From contig NZ_AQOR01000004.1 of assembly GCF_009846755.1 (NCBI RefSeq), positions 153,996 to 217,995 on the forward strand: a stretch of DNA of 64,000 nucleotides, read 5' to 3'. The notes beneath the pieces are model-generated. The model was not told where the DNA came from. It worked only from the letters and a program-made list of their open reading frames with translations, and ran no database searches. The position numbers and the translations under genes were made by a program. This stretch comes from Alcanivorax sp. S71-1-4. GTDB taxonomy: Bacteria; Pseudomonadota; Gammaproteobacteria; Pseudomonadales; Alcanivoracaceae. Positions 44,432-52,905 of the stretch are shown piece by piece. Numbering within the stretch: position 1 is the stretch's first letter; each line of letters opens with the position of its first letter.

Positions 44432-45151
44432 TCAGGGGTTCTCGCCCGGCGGCGTGGAGCGCTCGATGTTCTCGCGCGCGCGGCTGATATGCCGGCGCAT
44501 CAGTAATTCAGCCATTTCGCCGTCGCGTGCCTCCAGGGCTTCGATGATGCGGCGATGCTCCTGCAACGCCCGCTGCGGACGGTTGGCGACGGTGGAAAAC
44601 TGGTAGCGGTACATGCGCACCAGGTGATACAGGCCGCCAATGAGCATCTGGATCAGCGTGTCGTTATGGCTGCCCTGAATGATGCGGTAGTGAAAATCCA
44701 GGTCGCCTTCACGCTGGAAGTAAGCAGTGTCTTCTTTCAGGTCCTGCTGCTGCTCATGCTGGGACAACAGCGCCACCAGGCCGCTGATCTCTTCATCGGT
44801 CATGTGTTGCGCAGCCAGACGCGCCGCCATGCCCTCCAGGGCTTCACGGACATGATAGATCTCGACCAGATCCGGCAGGGTCAGGGAGGCGACACGGGTG
44901 CCCACATGCGGGACACGTTCAAGGAGCTTGCGGGATTCAAGGCGCCGGATGGCTTCACGCAGCGGTCCACGGCTGACGCCGTAGCGGGTGGCAAGTTCGG
45001 TTTCACCGAGCTTGGTGCCGGGCAGCAGTTCGCCACGCACGATGTCGTCCTGGAGGCGGGCAAATACCCTGTCCGCCAGGGTCCGGCCATCCGTCCCGGT
45101 GATGTCCGGGGACAGCTCGCTCTGCGGATCTTTTTCCAGGGGGTCAGACAT
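44432..45151 (-). CDS. GntR-family (FCD) regulator of the methylcitrate operon
   Basis: Predicted 239 residues. An N-terminal winged HTH (LADRVFARLQDDIVRGEL, then ETELATRYGVSRGPLREAIR) and a C-terminal FCD ligand domain (DLVEIYHVREALEGMAA, FHYRIIQGSHND) are visible. FCD regulators bind organic acids; location at the head of the prp operon implies control of propionate catabolism. In Pseudomonas-type operons a comparable GntR gene is at the same place. Two palindromes, TTGTnnACAA-type, lie just upstream, so autoregulation is likely. Confidence 0.9.
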   Translation of the reverse strand: MSDPLEKDPQSELSPDITGTDGRTLADRVFARLQDDIVRGELLPGTKLGETELATRYGVSRGPLREAIRRLESRKLLERVPHVGTRVASLTLPDLVEIYHVREALEGMAARLAAQHMTDEEISGLVALLSQHEQQQDLKEDTAYFQREGDLDFHYRIIQGSHNDTLIQMLIGGLYHLVRMYRYQFSTVANRPQRALQEHRRIIEALEARDGEMAELLMRRHISRARENIERSTPPGENP

Positions 45152-45164
45152 GTATCACGGCCCG

Positions 45165-45239
45165 ATTGTAGACAATCTCTGCATTCGGGCCGTGACTCTA
45201 CCCCCTCAGAGAGGGGGTTTCAAGCGGATTGTTGACAAT
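45165..45239. promoter_or_regulatory. Pair of GntR-type operators upstream of the prp operon
   Basis: ATTGTAGACAAT (45165-45176) and ATTGTTGACAAT (45228-45239) are both ATTGTnnACAAT palindromes, fitting the TnGT..ACnA pattern bound by FCD-type GntR proteins. Their centres are 63 bases apart, close to six helical turns, so looping or cooperative binding is possible. The first is 13 bases before the regulator's ATG. Confidence 0.7.
45200..45218 (-). terminator. Hairpin between the filF-like gene and gntR
   Basis: A perfect 8-bp stem, ACCCCCTC (45200-45207) with GAGGGGGT (45211-45218), and a 3-base loop lies 28 bases after the filF-like stop codon. No U-tract follows, so it may insulate rather than terminate strongly. 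Confidence 0.45.
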
Positions 45240-45245
45240 AATGCT

Positions 45246-47231
45246 TCAGGGCGGGCAGGTAGCCCCCAGATAGGTCAGATCGACCGAGCCCTGGACGTAG
45301 GACAGCAAGGTCTGGCTCTGGTCGTTGGTCATGGTCTCGTCTTCACCGAGGTTCAGCCCCTGATAGTACTTGACCGGCAAGTAGCTATCGATCCACTGTG
45401 CGGCCACCTGGTCATCAAAACTCTCATCAGAAAGGCGATACATTGGCCGGCTGCCATCCTGCACATCAATGCGCCCCTGAATCTCCGTACCGAACTGGTA
45501 CAGGTTATCCTGTTCCGACGCATCGCCCGTCATCAGCATGACTACGTTGACGCTGGCCGGCACACCCGCCTCGACGAAGGTACGGCTGACATAACCGACG
45601 GGGAAATCCGTAGCGCTATTGTTCGACGGGCAGGCACCACTCTGGCCGGCGAAGATGATGGCGTGCTCCCCGACGCGACGGATTTCAATCAGCATCTCAT
45701 CGGGCCCGGTGCCATCGTTGCCACGCGGCGTATCACTTACAAAGGTGAAAGTGATCGGGTCCGCTTCTTCGTCATCATCAATCTGGTATTCCTGCGGATA
45801 GTTGACCTTGTTCTTTTCTTCAAGGGCGGTGCAGAGCGCGCCATCGGGTTGCTCCAAAGCAGTACAGCCACGACGAAGCTGAAGGCGATAAACACCCGTC
45901 GCTGCATCCAGCGCGTCCTGATCAATAGAAGACGCCCCCAACCCCGAACGCGCTATGCGCATCGGCAGCCCCACCGGTGCCGGGTCAGGATCTTTCAACA
46001 GCATGTCTGCGCTGGAGGTGCCCAGGAATGTGCCGTTGATACGACCAAAGTCTGCAGCCTCCGGCGTATAGCTCATCCCGGGCATATTAAGACCGACATC
46101 AGTGCCGTTCTGGCCCTTTACGCCGTTATACAGAAAATCGCCCAGCATGCGGCCAGTCATCGTCAGATTGGTGCTGACATCGGTATTCATCAGGCCTTGC
46201 AGGGTCATGTTCTGCAACGCCAGCTCATTGTTCAACCCTGCCCCCCGCTGAAAGGTGATCGTGTCCTGCTCGGTTTCGGCTTCCTCGGTGCCCCCGGGAA
46301 AATAGGACAGCAGCACGTTGACAAGCCCCAGTGCTTCGCCAGTCGGCAAGACCAGAAGCGACCCTTCCAGGGCGCCGATATATTCATCCGCCCGCTGCTT
46401 GTCGGTACCGATCAGCTCAAGGATTGCCAGCTCACTTTCCTGAAAAACCATACTGAAGAGGCCGGAACGTGTCAGATCCATGCCGTAAGCCGTCCGCTGG
46501 GTCACAGTCGCTTCATCCGGGAAGACATAGGTCACGGGCAGATCGTCTTCCTCGGCCAGAGCCGTCAAGAGCGGCGCCCAGGCATTGGTGAAGTCTGTGT
46601 AGTCCTCCGTCTCCAGCGAGTTGCCCTGAACCAGCTCGATGTAGCGCATGTTGATCAGACCATCGCGCCCCTGCAGTGCAGGATGGATCTCCACATCATC
46701 TGTGGCCGGATCGCTGTCCAGTGCCATCAACAGCGCCGCGCGATTGCGCACTCTGTTGTCGGACGCAGGCAGGCGGCGCGCCGTGTTGACGATATCTGCC
46801 ACGGTCAGGCGCACGAGACCCCAGTTTGTGCCGTCTTCCCCCACCTGCGTGAGAATCGCGGTCTGCGGCAGCGCAGCACGTCCTATCAGCAGCGAGTTGC
46901 CCAGATACAGCCCGTCACCGAGGAAGAAATCCACCGTATTCACGCCTTCAGGGCACAGCGCAGCGCCGGCCGGCACGATACGACCGCCAATCTCCTGGGG
47001 CTCGCCGGAGATACGGCTTACGGAGGTGCCGCAGCGATAACCGAGGTTGATGAACCGCGGGCCAACGAACTCCACCAGCACATCACCGGAGGGCTGTTCC
47101 TCACACAAGCCACCGGCCGGGCAGCCAGGCAGATCCACGTCGGAGAAATCTTCCTTGCCGTTACACCCCGCCAGGACGGCCAGCAGCATCAGCATGCCGG
47201 TCCCTGGGAGAAAGCGCTTCATGTTTGTCAT
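45246..47231 (-). CDS. FilF-like outer membrane lipoprotein
   Basis: Predicted 661 residues. Signal peptide with a lipobox: MLMLLAVLAGCNGKEDF, so a lipoprotein. The mature part is rich in Asp, Gly and Asn with many beta-strand stretches and scattered Cys, and ends YLGATCPP. I recognise no enzyme motif. Position at the end of a FilA-C39-FilC-FilD-FilE order matches the Acinetobacter fil genes as I remember them (annotated as putative pilus assembly, unverified). The ATG at 47231 was chosen, with another at 47222; the frame is open to 47345. Confidence 0.65.
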   Translation of the reverse strand: MTNMKRFLPGTGMLMLLAVLAGCNGKEDFSDVDLPGCPAGGLCEEQPSGDVLVEFVGPRFINLGYRCGTSVSRISGEPQEIGGRIVPAGAALCPEGVNTVDFFLGDGLYLGNSLLIGRAALPQTAILTQVGEDGTNWGLVRLTVADIVNTARRLPASDNRVRNRAALLMALDSDPATDDVEIHPALQGRDGLINMRYIELVQGNSLETEDYTDFTNAWAPLLTALAEEDDLPVTYVFPDEATVTQRTAYGMDLTRSGLFSMVFQESELAILELIGTDKQRADEYIGALEGSLLVLPTGEALGLVNVLLSYFPGGTEEAETEQDTITFQRGAGLNNELALQNMTLQGLMNTDVSTNLTMTGRMLGDFLYNGVKGQNGTDVGLNMPGMSYTPEAADFGRINGTFLGTSSADMLLKDPDPAPVGLPMRIARSGLGASSIDQDALDAATGVYRLQLRRGCTALEQPDGALCTALEEKNKVNYPQEYQIDDDEEADPITFTFVSDTPRGNDGTGPDEMLIEIRRVGEHAIIFAGQSGACPSNNSATDFPVGYVSRTFVEAGVPASVNVVMLMTGDASEQDNLYQFGTEIQGRIDVQDGSRPMYRLSDESFDDQVAAQWIDSYLPVKYYQGLNLGEDETMTNDQSQTLLSYVQGSVDLTYLGATCPP

Positions 47232-47341
47232 GATGGAGAGTCTCAATTGTTCTGTTTCGCTTGTGAGCGGGCACACTACCTGCCCTGCTCTGTGCGGTAA
47301 AGCCCTGTGCCGGTGGGCGTCCGGGCTGCGATGCGGGTGGA

Positions 47342-48235
47342 TCAATACCCTCTGACCACCACGCCGCCGTCAATGACCAGCTCGCTGTCCGCTTCCGTGA
47401 CCAGCCCTGGCAGGCCGCCGTCAGCGTAACCCAGGTAGACCACCAGGTAACGATGACCGGCCTCTCTGGGCAGAGTTCCGTCTATATAGGCATATCGGGC
47501 CCAGGTTTCCGGAAAACGGCGTGTGAAAACGTTGTCCACCTGCAATACCGGCACTCCCTGCTCATCCAGCAATAGCAGTTGCGGATGCAGATAACGGCCA
47601 TGCTGTTTGAAACTCAGCACTCTGATCTCCGCCACTTCACGCCGCAACGTCAGCACCCGTGCCGGCACCAGACGCTGCCCGACCCGGATTTGCTGCGCCT
47701 GCCCGGTATTGAACGTGAGCATGACCTCCTGCCCCGGCCGCAATGTCTCTGCGTCAGCCAGTAGTTCCCGGCAACAATCTGCCGCGACCGGCGTCACCGT
47801 CTCGATATAGCCTTCCTGAGCCTCGCCGCCCTCGCCAATCAGGTCGTACCCCGGTCCGCGCGCCGCCTCCGCGCGGCGTGCGGCACCCAGATCAATCACT
47901 TGCCGGGTGATCTGGCCATCACCGTCCACATAAGTGACAAAACGTTCTTCCGTTTCGTCTGCCGGCGTTTCATCTGCCTGGGGGCTGGCCGACCCCGAAT
48001 CAGGTACCGGCGCATCGCCGGAGACCTGCGCCAGGAGCCCTTCGTCGACACTCGCCGGCAGTGTATCGGCACGCGGCGTGTCGGCCTCAGGTGCTGGCGC
48101 CGATACCGGCAGTTGCCCGGTAATCAGATTGCCCTGATCGTCGACATAGGTATAGAAACCGCCACGCGAACCGGACGCCGTGCAACCCGCCGCGGCAAGC
48201 AGGGATAACAGCATGAACACGGCCAGGCTACGCAT
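47342..48235 (-). CDS. FilE-like lipoprotein
   Basis: Predicted 297 residues. Lipobox signal AVFMLLSLLAAAGCTASGSR. Two short repeats related to DUF4124 strands are visible (FYTYVDDQGNLITGQLP and FVTYVDGDGQITRQVID), separated by a Pro/Ala/Asp-rich linker of about 60 residues. The C-terminal 150 residues are beta-rich, MalM-like in feel (LRPGQEVMLTFNTGQ, YLHPQLLLLDEQGVPVLQ). The ATG overlaps the FilD-like stop by one base (TGATG). The neighbourhood suggests a periplasm-facing accessory of an outer-membrane system. Confidence 0.65.
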   Translation of the reverse strand: MRSLAVFMLLSLLAAAGCTASGSRGGFYTYVDDQGNLITGQLPVSAPAPEADTPRADTLPASVDEGLLAQVSGDAPVPDSGSASPQADETPADETEERFVTYVDGDGQITRQVIDLGAARRAEAARGPGYDLIGEGGEAQEGYIETVTPVAADCCRELLADAETLRPGQEVMLTFNTGQAQQIRVGQRLVPARVLTLRREVAEIRVLSFKQHGRYLHPQLLLLDEQGVPVLQVDNVFTRRFPETWARYAYIDGTLPREAGHRYLVVYLGYADGGLPGLVTEADSELVIDGGVVVRGY

Positions 48236-49908
48236 CAGAAGCGCGTACGGAATGCCATGCCGAACATGGTGATGGACGCTTGTGTTTCGATATCCAGACC
48301 GGCATAGGGGTTGTAGACCAGGTTGTTGATCCCGGTACAGTTTGCCGCACAACTGGTGTTGGCGGGAATATCATCACGGCTGCGCAGCGTGGCCACCGCC
48401 AGATCGATCTCGGTGTCCTTGTCCCAGCGATATCCCAGCCCGAGACTGTAGTAGCGCGCCTCATTGATCGGCACCAGCGGTGCGCGCCGGTCATCGGGGA
48501 TGGCCGAGGCCCTTGGCTCGTAGCCTGCGCGCAGCGACAGACGATCCGTCAATGCATACTCGGCACCGAAGGCCAGATTCCAGGTGGATTGATACTGCAG
48601 CGGAAAGTAAAGGCTGGTGCTGGTTGACCCCGGCGAGAAAAGACGCGCCAGGGCCAGCGCCGCATTGGTCGAGTCAAACTGGAAGTTAAACGCGTCCCAC
48701 TCGGCGTAGTCCACCCACACGGCATCAATATTGAGTTGCAGACGCTCCGTCGGCTTGAACTTGATGCCGGTCTGGAAATGCGCCGGCATGGTCAGGTCCA
48801 TGTTGATCAGCCCCGCATCCGTGGCACCGATCCGGCTCGGCAGCCCGAGTACGGCCAGCGCGATGGCACCGGTGGGACTGCTGCCGACACCGTTGATGGT
48901 CTCCTGCGCTGCATTGGAATAGCTGATCTTGTAGCGCCCGCGCATGTGCACTTTGGTGGGTGCATGCCACACCGCACCCCAGGCAAAGCGGTCGCTCGGT
49001 TCCCACAGGATGCCGAGGTTATAGGACGGGCTGAACCGCTGATCCATGGCCACGTCCATGGCCGCCAGGCTCTTGAACGGCCCCAGGCCTTCATTGGGCC
49101 GGCAGATACCGAACAGAATGATATCCAGTGCGAAATTCGACTCGCCCTTGAACGGCGCGCACAGGCTCTCGTCCACGATACGGGCAAAACCAAGCAGTTC
49201 GTTGGGCGAACGGAAATCTGTCTCGAGCGCCACCGCCTGGTATGAGAAACCGATCGAGGCCCCAATGGAAAGCTCGTCGTTGATCTGATAGCCCACTGAA
49301 GGCGACAGATAGGTAATACGGTTCAACGCCACACGGCGCCCCATGAAATTACCCGGGTCCCCTTCCTGGCGATAAAAGCCGGCCGCCATGGGCAGATAGG
49401 TCGCAGTGGCGAAGGTGAACTTGGACCCCGCCGGCTTGATCGAGAATGAGGGAATGGGGCCGGCCATCAGCGGGCCAGGCGGCAGGTCCACCACGTCATT
49501 CACGATCGGCACATACAACGACACACCTTCGATGGTGCTGGTGCTGGTGCGGAAGTTACGGCACACATCAGAGCCGTCGTTGGGCGCATCGGCACACACT
49601 ACCGGGTCGTCGGAAAAGCCGAACACGTTGTAGCCGGGCGGCGCACTGAAGCGGGACTCCACCGACATGTCCACGGCCAGAAACTGCAGATCCATGCGCC
49701 GGCCTTCAAGCTTGGCCAGGCCCGCCGGGTTGAAATGGATCGCCATGATGCCCGGAGGATCAGCGGTCACGGCATGCGCCATGCTCATGGCGCGCACATC
49801 AATACCGATGTTGGTGGCCAGCTGGGCCTGCGCCGGGCCGCACAGCACCAGGGCCAGCCCCAGAGACAGTCGGCGCAGAAGCCGTAGTTTATTGTTATTC
49901 ATCTGCAT
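48235..49908 (-). CDS. FadL-family outer membrane channel, FilD-like
   Basis: Predicted 557 residues with a signal peptide (LSLGLALVLCGPAQA). The FadL-like hatch is visible in MAHAVTADPPGIMAIHFNPAG, where FadL proteins carry a similar NPAG motif. The protein ends in Phe (FGMAFRTRF), the outer membrane assembly signal. The FadL family takes up long-chain fatty acids, alkanes or aromatics across the outer membrane; the substrate here is unknown. Located between FilC-like barrel and FilE-like lipoprotein genes. Confidence 0.8.
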   Translation of the reverse strand: MQMNNNKLRLLRRLSLGLALVLCGPAQAQLATNIGIDVRAMSMAHAVTADPPGIMAIHFNPAGLAKLEGRRMDLQFLAVDMSVESRFSAPPGYNVFGFSDDPVVCADAPNDGSDVCRNFRTSTSTIEGVSLYVPIVNDVVDLPPGPLMAGPIPSFSIKPAGSKFTFATATYLPMAAGFYRQEGDPGNFMGRRVALNRITYLSPSVGYQINDELSIGASIGFSYQAVALETDFRSPNELLGFARIVDESLCAPFKGESNFALDIILFGICRPNEGLGPFKSLAAMDVAMDQRFSPSYNLGILWEPSDRFAWGAVWHAPTKVHMRGRYKISYSNAAQETINGVGSSPTGAIALAVLGLPSRIGATDAGLINMDLTMPAHFQTGIKFKPTERLQLNIDAVWVDYAEWDAFNFQFDSTNAALALARLFSPGSTSTSLYFPLQYQSTWNLAFGAEYALTDRLSLRAGYEPRASAIPDDRRAPLVPINEARYYSLGLGYRWDKDTEIDLAVATLRSRDDIPANTSCAANCTGINNLVYNPYAGLDIETQASITMFGMAFRTRF

Positions 49909-49932
49909 ACATCCGCCAGTTCCACAGCGTCA

Positions 49933-50991
49933 TCAGGCCCCCGGTTTCAGGCCCGTTACATCGATCGGCAGGGAAATGCCCAGCAGCACATCCGGTGAGT
50001 CTTCGGTCAGGCCGAAGCCAAAGCTGATATTGATAATGCGGTTGCTGGAGGTACGCAGGCCCAGCGAGGTATTCAGCACGCTCGAGGTGGAATCCTCGGA
50101 ATTGGCCACGATCTTCTCGCCACCCCGGTCAAACACAAAGTTGGAAACAAAGTTGTACGACTGCTGATAGCTGGCAGACACCGACACCTCATAGGACAGC
50201 GCATAAGCCAGCCCCATGGAGAAACTGATCGAGTCGCCCGGCTCGACACGCTTGAGCAGGTCCGTGCCCCGGCGCTGGCTCAGGCCAGTGGCATCGAATG
50301 CCATGGTGTAGCCGATGGACCCGAACAGCACCACCGGGTCAACGATCTTGCTCATGCTGACGCCGCCGCCAATGGAGTAATAGCCTTTGCCACTGGAGAG
50401 CTCGGAATTGACGTTGATGTCATATGGGCTGTCACCGGTCGCAGTGGACAGCGTACCGAACAATGTGGTGTTGATACCGCCCGGACGTACCGGGAACGGC
50501 TGGTAGCGCAGGCCAAAGGTGACATCGCCCAGCGCAGCCGAGGACGCATCCTTCTGTGTGTCGTATTTGTACTGCACAGGCAGGCGGGTATTGAACGTGA
50601 GATTGTTCCAGATACCGTAGTCCACGGACAACGCCGCACCAAAGGCGTGCTCGGCATCGTTTTCAATCCGGAAACGGTTGATATTGCCCGAGGCCTCGTC
50701 AATACCGATATCGATAGTATCGTTGCGGAAGTAGCTGTAATCCCCCGCAAACACCACCGACAATTGTCCCGAAGGCAGTAGCGAGTACTGCTTTTCCGCC
50801 GCCTGGAACACTTCCTCCAGGTTGCTTTCCTCGGTCACATCGGTATCACGCTGCTGCAGGGCCTCGCGCGCCGCTTCGGCGCTGTCTTCTTCCGGCTCCT
50901 GGGCGATTGCAGCAACCCCTGGCACCAGGCAGACCATGCACAGCAGCGTCCGCCCTACCCATCCCCGAACATCAAGTGTACACAGCATCAT
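49933..50991 (-). CDS. Putative outer membrane beta-barrel, FilC-like
   Basis: Predicted 352 residues with a signal peptide (RTLLCMVCLVPGVAAIAQ), then an acidic helical segment EPEEDSAEAAREALQQRD and an EEVFQAAEKQYSLLPSGQ linker. After that about 12 alternating strands with aromatic girdles (LSVVFAGDYSYF, GDVTFGLRYQPFP, RIINISFGFGLTED) indicate a transporter-like barrel. No known enzymatic motif. Lies 40 bases downstream of the C39 peptidase gene and 24 upstream of the FadL-like gene. The start has two adjacent ATGs. Confidence 0.65.
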   Translation of the reverse strand: MMLCTLDVRGWVGRTLLCMVCLVPGVAAIAQEPEEDSAEAAREALQQRDTDVTEESNLEEVFQAAEKQYSLLPSGQLSVVFAGDYSYFRNDTIDIGIDEASGNINRFRIENDAEHAFGAALSVDYGIWNNLTFNTRLPVQYKYDTQKDASSAALGDVTFGLRYQPFPVRPGGINTTLFGTLSTATGDSPYDINVNSELSSGKGYYSIGGGVSMSKIVDPVVLFGSIGYTMAFDATGLSQRRGTDLLKRVEPGDSISFSMGLAYALSYEVSVSASYQQSYNFVSNFVFDRGGEKIVANSEDSTSSVLNTSLGLRTSSNRIINISFGFGLTEDSPDVLLGISLPIDVTGLKPGA

Positions 50992-51031
50992 TTGTTATTC
51001 TCATCAAAGAACATGAAGGAAATCCTGACGA

Positions 51032-51844
51032 TTACTTCCTGCGGAAATAGGTCCGCGTTGGCACATTGATCACCCGCTCGACCCCGTCTTCATCGGTCGT
51101 CAGCACAGGCACCAGCGTGCTGGCCTTGTCGGCCCACTGCTCCATCGGCCGGGTGAACACCGGGAATTCCTGGAACGCCATCCGATTGATCGTCTGCTCA
51201 TCAATATGGCGCAGATCATAGTCGGTCAGTGCCAGGCCATCCTGCGGTTCGAAGCCGTTCGGGAACACGATGAACAACACGTTCTGGTCCCAGATCTCTT
51301 CGAACTTGCTCTCGGTGAAACTGATGTTGCCCAGCGCCGGATCGGCCACATACAAATGGCCGTCGCGCCATTCGCGCAACACCACGAAATGTTTGAAGCC
51401 GCCGTAGGAGATCGGCACGATGGCCGGGTGATCAAGCGTGCGGAGATCTTTCATTTCGGCACGGAAACCGCCGCTGGGATGCCCCAGCGCCGTAGCAAGC
51501 CGGCGCATGTCGAGCAGGGAAAAACCACGCCGCTCGACGATTTTTTCCGTCTCGCCGAACCGCAGCAACCCTTCCATGATCTGCCGTTCTTCGAACTGCC
51601 GTCCCAGATACTGGTTCAGCACCGTCGTCAGCGCAGCAGACCCACAGGAATAGTCATAGGCCTGGCGCACCACATTGCGGTAACGGAATTCGGAAACGGG
51701 TTTGGGGATGATGCCACGTTCAATGACGGGGCCTTCATGGGTGGGATGCTCATAGTAGACGTAACCGCGGGGGTAATCTTCCACCACAGTCGCCTGATTG
51801 ACGGCAAAGAATATCAGTGCCACGCCCAGCACGGTTACCAGCAT
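51032..51844 (-). CDS. C39-family cysteine peptidase, membrane-anchored, FilB-like
   Basis: Predicted 270 residues. An uncleaved N-terminal helix (LVTVLGVALIFFAV, about residues 2-15) should place the rest in the periplasm. The C39 active site is complete: Gln61 and Cys67 in RQAYDYSCGSAALTTVL, His152 in GFKHFVVL and Asp168 in LYVADPALGNISF. C39 peptidases remove leader peptides after double-glycine motifs in bacteriocin exporters, where they are fused to ABC transporters. Here there is no transporter and the neighbours are FilA-like secreted proteins carrying a similar leader-type motif. Upstream is a terminator after filA, so expression needs readthrough or its own promoter. Confidence 0.85.
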   Translation of the reverse strand: MLVTVLGVALIFFAVNQATVVEDYPRGYVYYEHPTHEGPVIERGIIPKPVSEFRYRNVVRQAYDYSCGSAALTTVLNQYLGRQFEERQIMEGLLRFGETEKIVERRGFSLLDMRRLATALGHPSGGFRAEMKDLRTLDHPAIVPISYGGFKHFVVLREWRDGHLYVADPALGNISFTESKFEEIWDQNVLFIVFPNGFEPQDGLALTDYDLRHIDEQTINRMAFQEFPVFTRPMEQWADKASTLVPVLTTDEDGVERVINVPTRTYFRRK

Positions 51845-52016
51845 CGGAGATGCCCTTTTTATTATAGTGTCTTGTTATCGCTATGATCCGGCCCTGGCCG
51901 AATCCCACCCGGTTTAAAAATTCACTACCCTGACACGCCCTCTCATTGAGCGTTACAGATTGTTGCATGGTAGCTCAGGAAGGACTGCCTATTGTTTGTT
52001 TTTTGTAACGGATACA

Positions 52017-52046
52017 GCAAAAACAAAGCCCGGCTCTCGCCGGGCC
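52017..52046 (-). terminator. Rho-independent terminator between the filA-like and C39 genes
   Basis: On the minus strand GCCCGG (52046-52041) pairs with CCGGGC (52034-52029), loop of six, followed by TTTGTTTTTGC. It starts about 28 bases after the FilA-like stop, making FilA the preferred product of the operon. Confidence 0.8.
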
Positions 52047-52074
52047 TCGCATTCATCACTTGGATGAAGACTCG

Positions 52075-52905
52075 TTACTTGCCAGCCACTGTAATAGTAG
52101 TGCCCGACAGGCTCAAGCCATTGATGTACACATTACCAAGAGCGTTCCCGCTGCCAAGCACCAGGCTATCCACTGTCACACCTGCGATGGAACCATCAAG
52201 CGCGATACGCAGACCCGCCGGGTTAGTCGTACCATCTTCAAGAGATACGGTAGTATCAGTAATATCCAGATCCTCGATAAGGATCGAACTGGCAGCAATG
52301 GAGCCACCACCCGCAGCATCATTCAGAGAGAAGTTGGTAATCGTTACGTCACCAATCAAACCATTCGTGATGTTGACGAAGTTTTCCGCACCATCCCCAA
52401 GCTGAACCTGCAGCTCCAAGCTAGCAATACTGATGTTCATGGAATCCAGAATAGCCGTCTGGGAGGGAGCAACACCAGCCAAAGCAGCGGTACCGGAGTC
52501 AGCAGCTTGATGGGTTGCAGAAGCTGCCTTGCCGGTATCAATCACATAAATGTCACCGGTATCCAGAGACAAGCCACTTACGTTGACATCGACCACCAAC
52601 ACACCATTGGTTGAGTCACCAGCTGCATCAATTTCCAGACCAACAGTACCGGCAAGAGCCATGCCCCGGATCAAAATACCACCTGTCTGATCGAAAGTAG
52701 CCAGACCAACAGGGGTGGCGTTTGTCAAGCCGGTCGTATCATCAATCAATACATTCATGGTCTGGTTCAAACCAAGAGTAATGCTGATACCGTCCTGACC
52801 CGTCACCCCGGAGAGCGCCGCATCGTCCATAGCCTGCATGGCAAAACCGGTAGCAGGCAGAGTGGCGATAGCGGAGACGAGAGCGAGTTTCCTGAAAACT
52901 TTCAT
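52075..52905 (-). CDS. FilA-like secreted protein E (fil locus)
   Basis: Predicted 276 residues. Signal peptide KLALVSAIATLPATGFA followed by MDDAALSGVTGQDGISI (motif Gly about residue 36), as in DUF6160/FilA-type proteins. The mature part is Asp/Gly/Ala-rich with no Cys, with many short repeating strand segments (ILIEDLDITD, VTITNFSLND), like a small beta-solenoid or subunit. AGGAG stands six bases before the ATG. It heads the fil-like locus and has its own terminator, so it is probably the abundant component. Confidence 0.78.
   Translation of the reverse strand: MKVFRKLALVSAIATLPATGFAMQAMDDAALSGVTGQDGISITLGLNQTMNVLIDDTTGLTNATPVGLATFDQTGGILIRGMALAGTVGLEIDAAGDSTNGVLVVDVNVSGLSLDTGDIYVIDTGKAASATHQAADSGTAALAGVAPSQTAILDSMNISIASLELQVQLGDGAENFVNITNGLIGDVTITNFSLNDAAGGGSIAASSILIEDLDITDTTVSLEDGTTNPAGLRIALDGSIAGVTVDSLVLGSGNALGNVYINGLSLSGTTITVAGK

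Noticed and set aside
51032..51844. C39 gene as part of a bacteriocin ABC exporter
   Set aside because: No ABC transporter, membrane fusion protein or small peptide gene is nearby; the domain is stand-alone with a single membrane anchor.
45246..52905. Chaperone-usher or type IV pilus operon
   Set aside because: No usher, PapD-like chaperone, prepilin or secretion ATPase is present; the pilus label of the fil family is not supported by this sequence.
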